Made by a program: the position numbers and the translations under genes | Assembly: GCA_027487945.1 (NCBI GenBank) | Contig: JAIYCQ010000011.1 | Span: forward strand, 62,001 to 126,000 | Origin: Caulobacteraceae bacterium | GTDB lineage: Bacteria; Pseudomonadota; Alphaproteobacteria; Caulobacterales; Caulobacteraceae | Reading direction: 5' to 3' | Length of the DNA stretch: 64,000 nucleotides | Shown: positions 32,986 to 42,210 of the stretch, in pieces | How positions within the stretch are numbered: position 1 is the first letter of the stretch | Layout: each line of letters starts with the position of its first letter | The notes under the pieces: generated by a model | What the model saw: only the letters and a program-made list of their open reading frames with translations | The model's database searches: none | Told to the model about the DNA's origin: nothing

Positions 32986-34251
32986 CTAGAGCCGGCTGGG
33001 GATCATCACCGGCAGGGTCTCGAAGCCCCGCACGAAGACCGAGTAGCTGCGCCGGGGTTCGCCGGTGACGATGATCTCCGGGAAGCGCTTGAGGATCTCT
33101 TCCCAGATGATCTGCAGCTGCAGCTCCGCCAGGCGGTTGCCGACGCACCGGTGGATGCCGAACCCGAACGAGATGTGCTGCCGGGGCCGCGCGCGGTCGA
33201 TGATGTACTCGTTGGGGCGGTCGATGACCGTCTCGTCGCGGTTGCCCGAGGCGTACCACATGACGACCTTGTCGCCCTTGCGGATCTGCTTGCCCTGGAA
33301 CTCGATGTCCTCCAGCGCGGTGCGGCGCATGTGGATCAGCGGGGTCTGCCAGCGGATGGTCTCGGAGACCATCGAGGCGATCAGCTCCGGGTTGGCCCGC
33401 AGCCTGGCGTACTGGTCCGGATTGCGGTTCAGTTCGAAGACCGAGCCCGAGATCGTGTTGCGCGTGGTGTCGTTACCGCCCACCGTCAGCAGCACCACGT
33501 TCCCGAAGTACTCGCGCGGCGCCATGTTGCGGGTGTCGGGGTGGTGGGCGAGCATCGAGATCAGGTCGCCCGTCGGCGGGGCGTTGACCTTCCGGTTCCA
33601 CAGCTCGTTGAAGTAGGCCTGGTACTCGGCGAAGATCTCGAGCTTCTGCTCGAACGTCTCCACCAGCCCGCCGGGCATCGGGATGGCCGTGACCACGTCC
33701 GACCAGTAGGGCAGCTTGCGGCGGTCTTCCTGCGGGGCGTCGAACAGGGTGGCCAGGGTCATGGCCGTCAGTTCCTTCGACACCAGGTCGACCCAGTCGA
33801 ACTCCTCGCCGATCGGCAGGCTGTCGAGGATGGCGCCGGCCCTTTCGCGGATCAGCGGTGCGAGGATCTGCAGGTTGCCGGGCGAGACGGCCGGGCTGAC
33901 CGCCTTGCGCTGCACATCGTGCCGCGGCGGGTCCATGGCGATGAACATCGGCAGCGGCTCGAAGTTGGACTGGCCGCCGCCGATGGTGATGCCGCCGAGC
34001 AGGAAGTCCGACGAGAAGACCTGGTGGTTGGTGTCGACCGCCATGATGTCGTTGTAGCGGGTGATCGACCAGTAGGGCCCGAACTCGCCGCCCTCGACGA
34101 AGTGGACCGGGTCCTCGCGGCGCAGGCGCTCGAACATCGGCCAGATGGTGTCGGCCTGGAACAGCGCGGGCTGGGCCGGGTCAAGGCTGTCCAGCGGGGC
34201 CGCGTAGATGGCCTCGCGAAAGCCGCTCAGATCCACTGAACCGTCGCTCAT
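32986..34251 (-). CDS. Cytochrome P450
   Basis: Soluble bacterial class I P450 of 421 residues that inserts oxygen from O2 using electrons from a ferredoxin. The heme ligand is Cys369 in FGFGIHRCVGNRL; the oxygen-activation helix has VGGNDTTRNT, and the K helix ETIRW. Its style (DPPRHDVQRKAVSPAVSP and HMRRTA before the heme region) is that of the CYP124/125/142-like and linalool/terpene hydroxylases. ATG 34251 follows AGGAGCAGACG; the frame upstream to 34308 would cover the operator. No ferredoxin or reductase gene is next to it. Confidence 0.95.
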   Translation of the reverse strand: MSDGSVDLSGFREAIYAAPLDSLDPAQPALFQADTIWPMFERLRREDPVHFVEGGEFGPYWSITRYNDIMAVDTNHQVFSSDFLLGGITIGGGQSNFEPLPMFIAMDPPRHDVQRKAVSPAVSPGNLQILAPLIRERAGAILDSLPIGEEFDWVDLVSKELTAMTLATLFDAPQEDRRKLPYWSDVVTAIPMPGGLVETFEQKLEIFAEYQAYFNELWNRKVNAPPTGDLISMLAHHPDTRNMAPREYFGNVVLLTVGGNDTTRNTISGSVFELNRNPDQYARLRANPELIASMVSETIRWQTPLIHMRRTALEDIEFQGKQIRKGDKVVMWYASGNRDETVIDRPNEYIIDRARPRQHISFGFGIHRCVGNRLAELQLQIIWEEILKRFPEIIVTGEPRRSYSVFVRGFETLPVMIPSRL

Positions 34252-34292
34252 CGTCTGCTCCTGCAAATCATTTTGAAGCAGGAAGCGACTTC

Positions 34293-34303
34293 GAACAGTG
34301 TTC
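34293..34303. promoter_or_regulatory. Second GAAC-N3-GTTC site, upstream of the P450
   Basis: GAAC (34293-34296), AGT, GTTC (34300-34303), preceded by TTC so that TTCGAAC matches the first half of the operator at 32172. It is 42 bases before the P450 start. It may connect the P450 to the same TetR protein as the ligase operon. Confidence 0.45.
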
Positions 34304-34319
34304 CACAAGTGCCGGCGGT

Positions 34320-34337
34320 CCGGCGCGGCCGCGCCGG
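34320..34337. terminator. GC-rich palindrome after the phosphotransferase gene
   Basis: An 18-base perfect palindrome (CCGGCGCGG and its mirror) 9 bases beyond the phosphotransferase stop codon at 34346. It can form a very stable hairpin in the message and may end or pause that transcript before the P450 promoter; there is no T-tract. Confidence 0.45.
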
Positions 34338-34345
34338 CCCCGCCG

Positions 34346-35425
34346 TCAGCCGCGCACCAGCGGGTCGTGCTCCAGCATATGCTCGGCGGCCCCGCCCAGC
34401 ATCCGGAGGAACATCGCGTCGCCGCGCTCGGTCCGGGTGACGATCATGGCCGCGAAGAAGGCGGTCATGAACAGCAGGTAGGCGCCCTGTCCGTAATGAC
34501 GGGCGAGGTCCGCCTCGCTGTAGTCTCGGACGCCATGGGCCGTCAGGGTCCGGTGATAGAGCGCCAGCAGCTCCGGCTCGGCCGCCCGGCGCACGTCCCC
34601 GGGCAGGGCGCCGGCGAGGAAGTAGGCCAGGTCGGTGGGGCCGGCGCCGTAGGCGAACGACTGCCAGTCCAGCACGGTCACCGGGTAGCCGCCGGCGGCG
34701 CTGCCGAACATCATGTTGTCGGGGCGGAAATCGTTATGGGTCAGGCAGCGCGGACCGTCGTGGCGGGTGCCGAGCTCGGTGAACCGCGATGAGATCCGGT
34801 CCCCGACCATCGCCCACTCCGGCCGCATCTGCGGGCCGTAGCGCTCCTTGAACCCCGCCCAGAGCTGTCCGACCATCTCGTCCGTCGCCATGTTCGGCGG
34901 GGCCGCGCTGGAGCCCGACACCCAGGGCAGGGCGTCCAGGCTCTCGTCGCCCCAGTGGGAGGCGTGCAGCTTCGCCGCCTCGACCACCACCAGCCGCGCC
35001 TGGTCCAGGGTGACCCCTGCCAGCTGGTCGCCCTGCTCGGCCGGGGCCAGGTCTTCCATCATCAGCACGAAGGCGCTGGTCGCCTCGTCGACGTCGGTGA
35101 AGTAGCAGCGCGGGGTGTGGATCAGGGCCTTCGGGGCCAGCTGCTGGTAGAAGCGGACCTCGCGGATGTAGTTGCCCAGCGCGGTGCCGGTCGCCCGGCT
35201 TTCCTCGCCGGCGGCGGGGAACTTGCCGACCAGCGACGCGGGGGCCGTCTCGCCGCCACGCGCATAGGACAGCTCGAATCGGACGCTGTCGCCGATCTGG
35301 CCCGTGCCGACGCCGCGCGCGGTGAAGTCACTGACGACGGCGTCGATCCCGCCGGCTTGCAGGACAGCGGTCAACCAGGCGGCGTCCACGTCGCCGGGCA
35401 TACGGATATCGGGCTTGGCGGGCAT
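34346..35425 (-). CDS. APH-type phosphotransferase (hydroxy-acyl-CoA or alcohol kinase candidate)
   Basis: A 359-residue kinase-fold protein of the aminoglycoside phosphotransferase/ecdysteroid-kinase-like group. The catalytic loop is LTHNDFRPDNMMFG (Asp as base, Asn for magnesium) and the metal-binding VLDWQSFAYG follows; the N-lobe has FVLMMEDL as hinge. In catabolic clusters such proteins phosphorylate hydroxylated acyl-CoAs or alcohols, as in levulinate degradation and in the kinase domain of ACAD10/11. It lies directly upstream of the P450 on the same strand. Substrate unknown; resistance function is unlikely in this context. Confidence 0.88.
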   Translation of the reverse strand: MPAKPDIRMPGDVDAAWLTAVLQAGGIDAVVSDFTARGVGTGQIGDSVRFELSYARGGETAPASLVGKFPAAGEESRATGTALGNYIREVRFYQQLAPKALIHTPRCYFTDVDEATSAFVLMMEDLAPAEQGDQLAGVTLDQARLVVVEAAKLHASHWGDESLDALPWVSGSSAAPPNMATDEMVGQLWAGFKERYGPQMRPEWAMVGDRISSRFTELGTRHDGPRCLTHNDFRPDNMMFGSAAGGYPVTVLDWQSFAYGAGPTDLAYFLAGALPGDVRRAAEPELLALYHRTLTAHGVRDYSEADLARHYGQGAYLLFMTAFFAAMIVTRTERGDAMFLRMLGGAAEHMLEHDPLVRG

Positions 35426-35564
35426 GATGGCGTTGTCTCCTCCGGCTCGTCTGCGCGGGCGCGAAGCATCCCCTTAGCCGGTTTGCCGCCACGGGCCCAC
35501 GCTGACGCAGGGGCACAGGGGGAAGGAAGCCCGCGATCCCGTGCGTCGCGACGGTCGCACCCGG

Positions 35565-36221
<657 letters not shown>

Positions 36222-36293
36222 GATGTCCTCGCGATCTGTCAGGCGACAGATATAGGGGCGCCGCGACGAAATTTCACGAATCCCGAACCGTGC

Positions 36294-36321
36294 TTGCCCG
36301 GGGGCGCCTGATCAGTATATT
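36294..36321 (+). promoter_or_regulatory. Promoter of tRNA-Ser
   Basis: TTGCCC (36294-36299) and TATATT (36316-36321) with a 16-base spacer are a sigma-70-like pair, predicting a start near 36328, about 34 bases before the tRNA. It is the only AT-rich patch in this gap. Confidence 0.5.
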
Positions 36322-36361
36322 CCGCGCCTTCCGCAAACGGCGCGCAAGCGCCGCGACGTGG

Positions 36362-36451
36362 GGTGAGGTGGCCGAGTGGTCGATGGCGCACGCTTGGAAA
36401 GCGTGTGTAGGTTAACGCCTACCGTGGGTTCGAATCCCACTCTCACCGCCA
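36362..36451 (+). tRNA. tRNA-Ser (anticodon GGA)
   Basis: Ninety bases including the encoded CCA. The acceptor stem GGTGAGG pairs with TCTCACC (one G-T); the anticodon loop TTGGAAA between CACGC and GCGTG gives GGA at 36396-36398, reading UCC/UCU serine codons. The long variable arm (GTAGG paired with CCTAC) is typical of serine tRNAs, and the T arm is GTGGG-TTCGAAT-CCCAC. A truncated gene lies just beyond its 3' end. Confidence 0.97.
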
Positions 36452-36489
36452 CGCTCCCCCGAAGGGTCGGCGTCTGGCCTTACGCCCCG

Positions 36490-36825
36490 CTACAGCCTGA
36501 CCGGCGGCGGGGCGCGGTACTCGCCCGTGATCATCGCCGGCCGGGGCAGATAGGCCCTCAGACTCAGGATGAAGGCGCCGTCAGGCGCCGGCAGCCAGTT
36601 GGCCGAGCGGCGTCCACCGGGATCCTTCCGGGTGATCCACAGGTCGAGCGAGCCATCGGGATTGTAGGTCAGGCCCGGCGTGCGATCCCCGATCGAGTAG
36701 CGGTCGATCGGGTTGGGCGCGAACAGGAACTGCCCCTCCGGGAAGGCCTTGTAGGCCGTCAAAGACCAGAAGGCGTCGACGCGAATACGCAACTGTGACG
36801 GCTGCGGCGGCTGTGGCGCCGCCAC
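36490..36825 (-). pseudogene. Truncated DUF1214 protein (C-terminal fragment)
   Basis: An open frame of 111 residues with a very clear C-terminal DUF1214 core: VDAFWSLTAYKAF, FAPNPIDRYSIGDRTPGL, YNPDGSLDLWI, SANWLPAPDGAFILSLRAY. Normal proteins carry a DUF1254 domain and several hundred residues before this point; here only a Pro/Gln-rich stretch (MAAPQPPQPSQLRIR) precedes it, starting with GTG. It therefore looks like the surviving end of a larger gene cut near tRNA-Ser. The frame is intact, so a short product cannot be excluded. Confidence 0.7.
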
Positions 36826-36939
36826 GACCCGCGGCGGGCGCCGCCCCTCGCGCGATCGGGCTCGGCCTCGACAGATTCAGCTTGCGCGGGGTCGGCCGGT
36901 CGCCATGGTCCCCGCCACCACTGTGTGAGGACCCGCCCC

Positions 36940-38511
36940 ATGACCCTGCGCCCCCTGACGCCCTTCGAGGGCATGGATATCCGCACGCTTGTCGACGAGC
37001 AGGCCCTGACGCGGGGGGACCACCCGTTCCTGATCTGGGAACCGTTCGAGGGCGTGGGCCGGCGCTGGTCCTATGGCGACTTCGCCGACGCGGTGCGGCG
37101 CTTCGCCGCTGGTCTCCACGCGCGCGGCGTCTCGCCGGGCGACCGGGTTCTCGTTCATTTCGAGAACTGCCCGGAATCGCTGATCGCCTGGCTGGGCTGC
37201 GCCTATGCCGGCGCGACGCCGGTGACTACCAACGCCGGGTCCACCCGCGACGAGCTCGCGTATTTCGCCGATCACAGCGGCGCGGTTGGCGCCGTCACCC
37301 AGCCGGCCTTCGCGGACCTGCTGGCCGCCGCGGCGCCGCACCTCGGCTGGCGGGCCGTCTCCGACACCGACAATGGCGCGCCGCCCGCCGTCATCCAGAG
37401 CGCCTGGGAGCCGTTCTCCGCCATCGACGCCGATCCGGCCACGCTTCCGGAGAGGCCGCATGATCCCTGGGCGCCGTTCGGCATCCAGTACACCTCCGGC
37501 ACCACCGCCCGGCCCAAGGCGGTGCTCTGGACTCACGCCAACGCGCTCTGGGGCGCGCGGCTTTGCGCGCAGCACGAGGACCTTCGGCCCGAGGACGTCC
37601 ACCTGGTTCACCTGCCGCTCTTCCACACCAACGCCCAGGTCTATTCCGTGCTCGCCTGCGTCTGGGCCGGCGCGACGGTCGTGCTGACGCCGCGGTTCTC
37701 CGCCTCCCGCTTCTGGCCGATCTCGCTCAGGCACCGGGCGACCTGGACCTCGATGGTGCCCTTCTGCGTCAAGGCGCTCGCCGCGCTGCCGCGTCCCGAA
37801 GCCCATAGCTATCGCTACTGGGGGAACGGAATCTGCGAGCCGGCCTCTGACGCGCTGTTCGGGGTCAAGACGATCGGGTGGTGGGGCATGACCGAGACCA
37901 TCACCCACGGCGCCGTGGGCTCGACCCACCGCAGGAACGCGCCGATGTCGATGGGCAGGCCGGCGCCCGGCTATGACATCCACGTCCTGGACGAGGCCGG
38001 GCGGCCGGTGCGGCCCGGCGAGGTCGGCGACCTGCTCGTCGGCGGCATCCGCGGCCTGTCCCTGTTCCTGGAGTACGCCGGCGACCCGGCCGCCACCGCC
38101 GCCGCCTTCCGGGAGGACGGCCTGTTCATCACCGGTGACCGCGTGCGGCTGGGCGAGGACGGCTTCCTGTATTTCGCCGACCGCTCCAAGGACATGCTCA
38201 AGGTCGGCGGGGAGAACGTCGCCGCGTCCGAGATCGAGCGGGTGATCGCCAGCGTGCCGGGCGTGTCCGAGGTCGCGGTGGTCGGCATGCGGCACCCCAT
38301 GCTGGACGAGGCGCCGGCGGCCTTCGTCGTCCCGGTCCCGGGACGGGAGGACGGTCTGGAGGCGCGCATCGCCGCGACCTGCGAGACCGCGCTGGCCGCC
38401 TTCAAGCGCCCGCACCTGATCCGTCTGGTCGACACACTGCCGCGCGCCACGCTGGAAAAGGTCGCCAAGGCCGAGTTGCGCGCCCGCCTCGCGGCGGAGG
38501 CGGCCGGCTGA
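36940..38511 (+). CDS. CaiC-like AMP-forming acyl-CoA ligase
   Basis: ATP-dependent acyl-CoA ligase of 523 residues. QYTSGTTARPKAVLW is the phosphate-binding motif, WWGMTETITHG the adenine region, and FITGDRVRLGEDGFLYF the hinge. The C-terminal lysine motif is PRATLEKVAKAELR, the variant seen in carnitine-CoA-ligase-like (CaiC) enzymes. ATG 36940 follows GAGGACCCGCCCC; a GTG at 36925 is in frame but has no better leader. It is a single gene beside the tRNA, converging on the attH-like gene; not directly linked to the 14.8-32 kb region. Confidence 0.92.
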   Translation: MTLRPLTPFEGMDIRTLVDEQALTRGDHPFLIWEPFEGVGRRWSYGDFADAVRRFAAGLHARGVSPGDRVLVHFENCPESLIAWLGCAYAGATPVTTNAGSTRDELAYFADHSGAVGAVTQPAFADLLAAAAPHLGWRAVSDTDNGAPPAVIQSAWEPFSAIDADPATLPERPHDPWAPFGIQYTSGTTARPKAVLWTHANALWGARLCAQHEDLRPEDVHLVHLPLFHTNAQVYSVLACVWAGATVVLTPRFSASRFWPISLRHRATWTSMVPFCVKALAALPRPEAHSYRYWGNGICEPASDALFGVKTIGWWGMTETITHGAVGSTHRRNAPMSMGRPAPGYDIHVLDEAGRPVRPGEVGDLLVGGIRGLSLFLEYAGDPAATAAAFREDGLFITGDRVRLGEDGFLYFADRSKDMLKVGGENVAASEIERVIASVPGVSEVAVVGMRHPMLDEAPAAFVVPVPGREDGLEARIAATCETALAAFKRPHLIRLVDTLPRATLEKVAKAELRARLAAEAAG

Positions 38512-38518
38512 CCCGGCG

Positions 38519-39607
38519 CTACAGGCTCAGCTTCTCGAAATAGCCCGTCAGCTCCAGGTAGCCCCGGGCAGCCCCGTCCGACACGGCCCCTTCCCAGTAG
38601 ACCGGGCCGCCGCCGGCGCGGCTGTCCAGCTCCTGGTCATCGAACAGCGGCTTGAGCGTCAGGGTGCGCTCCCCCTCCGGCAGCCGCACCGTGATCGCCT
38701 GCTCGACCGGATAGAGCGCCCGCGTGCGGGGCGACCGCCAGCGCCGCAGGGCCTGGAAGGTGACGTCGTCGGGCCCGAGGGTTGTCAGCCGGCCGTCAGC
38801 CCGCCGCCAGGACCCGCCGGCCCAGACGGGCTTTCCGGCCGCGTCCCGCACCTGGAACGCCGTCAGGGCCGCGCCGTCGGGCAGGTTGATCCCGGCCCAG
38901 TCCCAGCCCACGGCGGCGGGGTCCAGCAGGGTCGAGGACCATTCGCGGTCGAGCCAGGCGCGACCCGTGACCTTCCGGGCCTTGCCGTTCCGGGTGACCG
39001 TACCGCTGACCGCCATCTGCGGCAGGCTGTAGTAGTAGCTGGCCTGCCCCGCGGCGGGACCCTTTCGGCTGAAGCCTGCCTGTCCCTGCAGGAGCGGCGG
39101 CTGGGTCGGGGCGAAGGTCAGGTCCATCGCGAAGTCCGCGCCGCCGGCCCGGGTGCGCCAGCGATCGTCGCCGCCCCGGCTGATGGACCAGTCATCGATC
39201 ACCACCCTGCCATCGGTCTCCGACGCCTCGGCGAGGCCGAAGCCGGCCCGGGCGACCCGCTGGTCGTGCAGCAGGCGGCCGACGGCCGGGTCGGCCAGGG
39301 CCGCGTGGGCGAACAACACCTGTCGGGCGGCGAAGGCGCTGGGATTGGCCTGGTCGACATCGGGCCGGGTGCGGAAGAAGGTGACCTGGAAGCCCATGGG
39401 CTTGCCGTCGGCGCCCTGCACCCAGCCGGTCACGTACCACCACTCGGTCCGGAAGGCCGGGTGGGCGCCGTGATCACGGGGGAAGGTCAGCGGCGCGCCG
39501 GCGGTGACCGGGGCATAGACCGGCGCCACCCGGCCATCGCCGCTGGCGGCGGCCAGCAGGACGGCGGCCAGCAGAAGCCCGGCTGTTCGAAGCAGTCTCC
39601 GCATCAC
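38519..39607 (-). CDS. AttH-like secreted lipocalin/CrtC-fold protein
   Basis: Exported protein of 362 residues with a signal peptide (LLRTAGLLLAAVLLAAASG). The body has the two-lipocalin fold of the AttH/CrtC family: FPRDHGAHPAFRTEWWYVTG is its best-known signature, then FQVTFFRTR, a central YYYSLPQMAVSG and WLDREWSS. Family members may carry lipids or modify terpenoids. The ATG overlaps the stop of the ABC permease by four bases, so this is the secreted partner of that transporter, as in the AttEFGH system. Confidence 0.92.
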   Translation of the reverse strand: MMRRLLRTAGLLLAAVLLAAASGDGRVAPVYAPVTAGAPLTFPRDHGAHPAFRTEWWYVTGWVQGADGKPMGFQVTFFRTRPDVDQANPSAFAARQVLFAHAALADPAVGRLLHDQRVARAGFGLAEASETDGRVVIDDWSISRGGDDRWRTRAGGADFAMDLTFAPTQPPLLQGQAGFSRKGPAAGQASYYYSLPQMAVSGTVTRNGKARKVTGRAWLDREWSSTLLDPAAVGWDWAGINLPDGAALTAFQVRDAAGKPVWAGGSWRRADGRLTTLGPDDVTFQALRRWRSPRTRALYPVEQAITVRLPEGERTLTLKPLFDDQELDSRAGGGPVYWEGAVSDGAARGYLELTGYFEKLSL

Positions 39608-42210
39608 CAGTCCTCCCGCACGGCCCGGACCGCGTCCATCGACAGGGCCCGGCGCCCGGCCAGCAGGGCGGCGCCGGCCGAGGCGCTGATCAGGGCCGCC
39701 GTCACCACGACGAACACGACCCAGGGCAGCCTCGTCTCCATGGTCCAGTGGAAGGACTGGGGATTGATGACGTGAATGAGCACCTGACTCATCACCAGGC
39801 CCAGGGTCAGGCCGGCGGCGACGCCGACCGCGCCGAGCAGTGCGCCTTCCTGGGCCAGCATGGCGACGATCTGGCGGCGGCGCACGCCAATGTGGCGCAG
39901 CATCCCGAACTCCTTGGTCCGGGCGAGGGTCTGGGCCGAGACGGTCGCCGCGACCCCGGCAAGGCCCACGAGGATCGCCACCAGCTCCAGCACATAGGTG
40001 ATGGCGAAGCTGCGATCGAACAGGCCAAGCGCGATGGCGCGGATCTCCCCCGGCCGGGCGAACTGGGCCCGCGCCGCCAGATCCGGCGGCAGGGCGGCCT
40101 TCAGGCCGGCGGTGACGGCGGCGATGTCGGCGCCGGGCTTCAGGGCGATGGACGCCTCGGCTCGAAGCGGGTCCCCGGTCAGCCGGCTGTAGTCCTCGCT
40201 GGTCAGGACCACGGCCCCGTTCTGGCGGGCGTAGTCGCGCCAGAGGCCGGCGACGAAGACCCGCTGGCCGCCGGAGACGGGCAGGGTCATCCAGTCGCCG
40301 GCCCGCTTGCGATGGATCCAGGCTGCCGGCTCGGACAGCCAGACGGGCGTGGCCCCGGCCGGTATGGGGCGCGGGGCGCCGATCATCGGCAGGCGCGCCC
40401 CGGGGTCCTCGCGGCGGATCGGCTGGGCCACCAGGGCCACGGACGGCGTCTCGGGGCTGAGCCGCAGCGGCAGCGACCGGGTGAAGGTGACCGCCGCCAC
40501 CCCCGGCGTCGCCGCCAGCCGGGCCTGTCCGGCCGGGTCGAGGCCGTCCGCCTGCGAGGGTTCGGCGAAGCGCATGTAGAGGTCATCGGGCAGAACCTGG
40601 CCCAGCCAGTCGTCCACCGATCCGCGGAAGCTGGAGACCATCACCGCCATGGCGATCATCAGGCTGGTGGAGGCGACGATCCCGCACAGGGCCACTGCCG
40701 CCTGCGACGGCGCGCCCCACAGCCGGCGTACGGCGAGTTCTGTTGAAGGCGCGGCGAAGCGGACGCCCTGCAACGGCGACAGCAGGGCGCGGGCGAGCCA
40801 GGGCATGGCCGTCACCCCGCCGGCCAGCAGCAGCGCCATGGCGGCGTAGCCCAGGATCGGCAGGCCGCCGATGGCCGGCCCGAAGGCGCAGACGCCGCCG
40901 GCGAGCAGCAGCGCCAGGGCCGGAGCGATCGCCGGTCGGGCCGAGGGATCGACGGCATCGCCGGCGTTCTTCAGGGCCACGGCCGGCTGGGCCCGCGACG
41001 CCTCCCGCGCCGGCAGCAGGCTGCCGCCGACGGCGCAGAGCAGGCCCAGACCGAAGAAGACGACAGCCGCCACCGGCGCGAACACCAGCACCGGCTGGCC
41101 GCCGCCGAAGTAGCCGCCGCCCAGATCGCCGCCCAGCAGCCGCAGGGCCGTGTCGGCCAGCAGCACGCCCAGACCCAGACCCATCAGCGCGCCCACGGCC
41201 CCGACCACGGCGCCTTCGATCAGCACCTGGATCAGCAGGGCGTCACGGCGCGTTCCCAGCACCCGCAGCAGCGCGAATTGCGATCGCCGCCGCGCGACGG
41301 ACAGGGACTGGGCCGAGAACACCAGGAAGCCGCCGGTCAGCAGCGCCATCAGGGCCAGCATGTTGAGATTGACCCGATAGGCCCGGGACAGGCTGTCGCT
41401 CCGCCGGGACTGGCTCTCGCGGGTCACCAGCTCGGCCTCGGGCGGCAGGATCCTGGCGATGGCGGCCTCGACCGCGTCGCGGTCCGCTCCGGCGGCCAGC
41501 TTCAGGTCCACCCGCTGGAGCCGGCCCAGCTGACCGAAGCGCCACTGGGCGGCGGCGATGTCCATGACCGCGATCCGCCGGCCCTCCGCGACGCCCGGCA
41601 GGGTTCCGGCCACGGTGACCGGCACGGTGCGTCCGGCCGCCGACAGCGACAGGACCGCGCCTCGCGCCCCGGCCGCGCGCCCGCCCGGCCCGCCCTCAAT
41701 GGCCTGGCGCAGGCTCGGCGACAGGAAGACCGCCATTTCGTCGAACACCGCCCCGGCGTCGCCGAAGCCGCTGCCGCCGCCGGCGGCGCCCTGTGGCGCG
41801 GGATCGGGCTGACCGAGCAGGCCGGGGGTGACGCCGGCGGCGCGGAAGATGTCCAGCCCGATCAGCGTCAGACCCTGGCTGTCGCCCGGGAGGGCGGCGG
41901 TCAGCTGCACTACCGGGCTGGCCCCTGCCACACCGGCGATGCGCGCCAGACGGGGATAGAGGGCTTCGTCAAAGCCCGCCGGCGACACCGAGGCCACCTG
42001 CAGGTCGGCGTCGCCGTTCACGGCGGCGATCGCCCGGGAAAACTCGGTCAGGGCGGAGGCGTTGATCAGATGGACGCCGAACCCCAGGGCCACGCCCACG
42101 GCGATGGCGATGGCGGCCGTCGCCACCCGCACCGGCTGGGTGCGCCACTCGCCGAGGATCAGCCAGATCATGGCCGGCAGGCTGATCCTGCCCGAACGCC
42201 CGGCGGTCAT
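39604..42210 (-). CDS. AttFG-like ABC permease (FtsX/MacB type, fused)
   Basis: A membrane protein of 868 residues containing two FtsX domains: helix near 30-50 (TAAIAIAVGVALGFGVHL), a periplasmic domain of about 220 residues, three helices near 280-400, then a second set and a second periplasmic domain, and three C-terminal helices (VLELVAILVGLAGVAATVSAQ and after). The length equals AttF plus AttG fused in one chain. Such exporters use mechanotransmission to move lipids or lipoproteins from the inner membrane. Overlaps both neighbours by four bases. Confidence 0.9.
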   Translation of the reverse strand: MTAGRSGRISLPAMIWLILGEWRTQPVRVATAAIAIAVGVALGFGVHLINASALTEFSRAIAAVNGDADLQVASVSPAGFDEALYPRLARIAGVAGASPVVQLTAALPGDSQGLTLIGLDIFRAAGVTPGLLGQPDPAPQGAAGGGSGFGDAGAVFDEMAVFLSPSLRQAIEGGPGGRAAGARGAVLSLSAAGRTVPVTVAGTLPGVAEGRRIAVMDIAAAQWRFGQLGRLQRVDLKLAAGADRDAVEAAIARILPPEAELVTRESQSRRSDSLSRAYRVNLNMLALMALLTGGFLVFSAQSLSVARRRSQFALLRVLGTRRDALLIQVLIEGAVVGAVGALMGLGLGVLLADTALRLLGGDLGGGYFGGGQPVLVFAPVAAVVFFGLGLLCAVGGSLLPAREASRAQPAVALKNAGDAVDPSARPAIAPALALLLAGGVCAFGPAIGGLPILGYAAMALLLAGGVTAMPWLARALLSPLQGVRFAAPSTELAVRRLWGAPSQAAVALCGIVASTSLMIAMAVMVSSFRGSVDDWLGQVLPDDLYMRFAEPSQADGLDPAGQARLAATPGVAAVTFTRSLPLRLSPETPSVALVAQPIRREDPGARLPMIGAPRPIPAGATPVWLSEPAAWIHRKRAGDWMTLPVSGGQRVFVAGLWRDYARQNGAVVLTSEDYSRLTGDPLRAEASIALKPGADIAAVTAGLKAALPPDLAARAQFARPGEIRAIALGLFDRSFAITYVLELVAILVGLAGVAATVSAQTLARTKEFGMLRHIGVRRRQIVAMLAQEGALLGAVGVAAGLTLGLVMSQVLIHVINPQSFHWTMETRLPWVVFVVVTAALISASAGAALLAGRRALSMDAVRAVREDW

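Noticed and set aside
34346..35425. Aminoglycoside resistance gene
   Set aside because: The kinase fold is shared with resistance enzymes, but the sequence style and catabolic neighbourhood point to a metabolic substrate.
36362..36451. tRNA-Ser as attachment site of a genomic island inside the window
   Set aside because: No second copy of the tRNA 3' end and no integrase gene was seen in the window, so an intact island cannot be supported.
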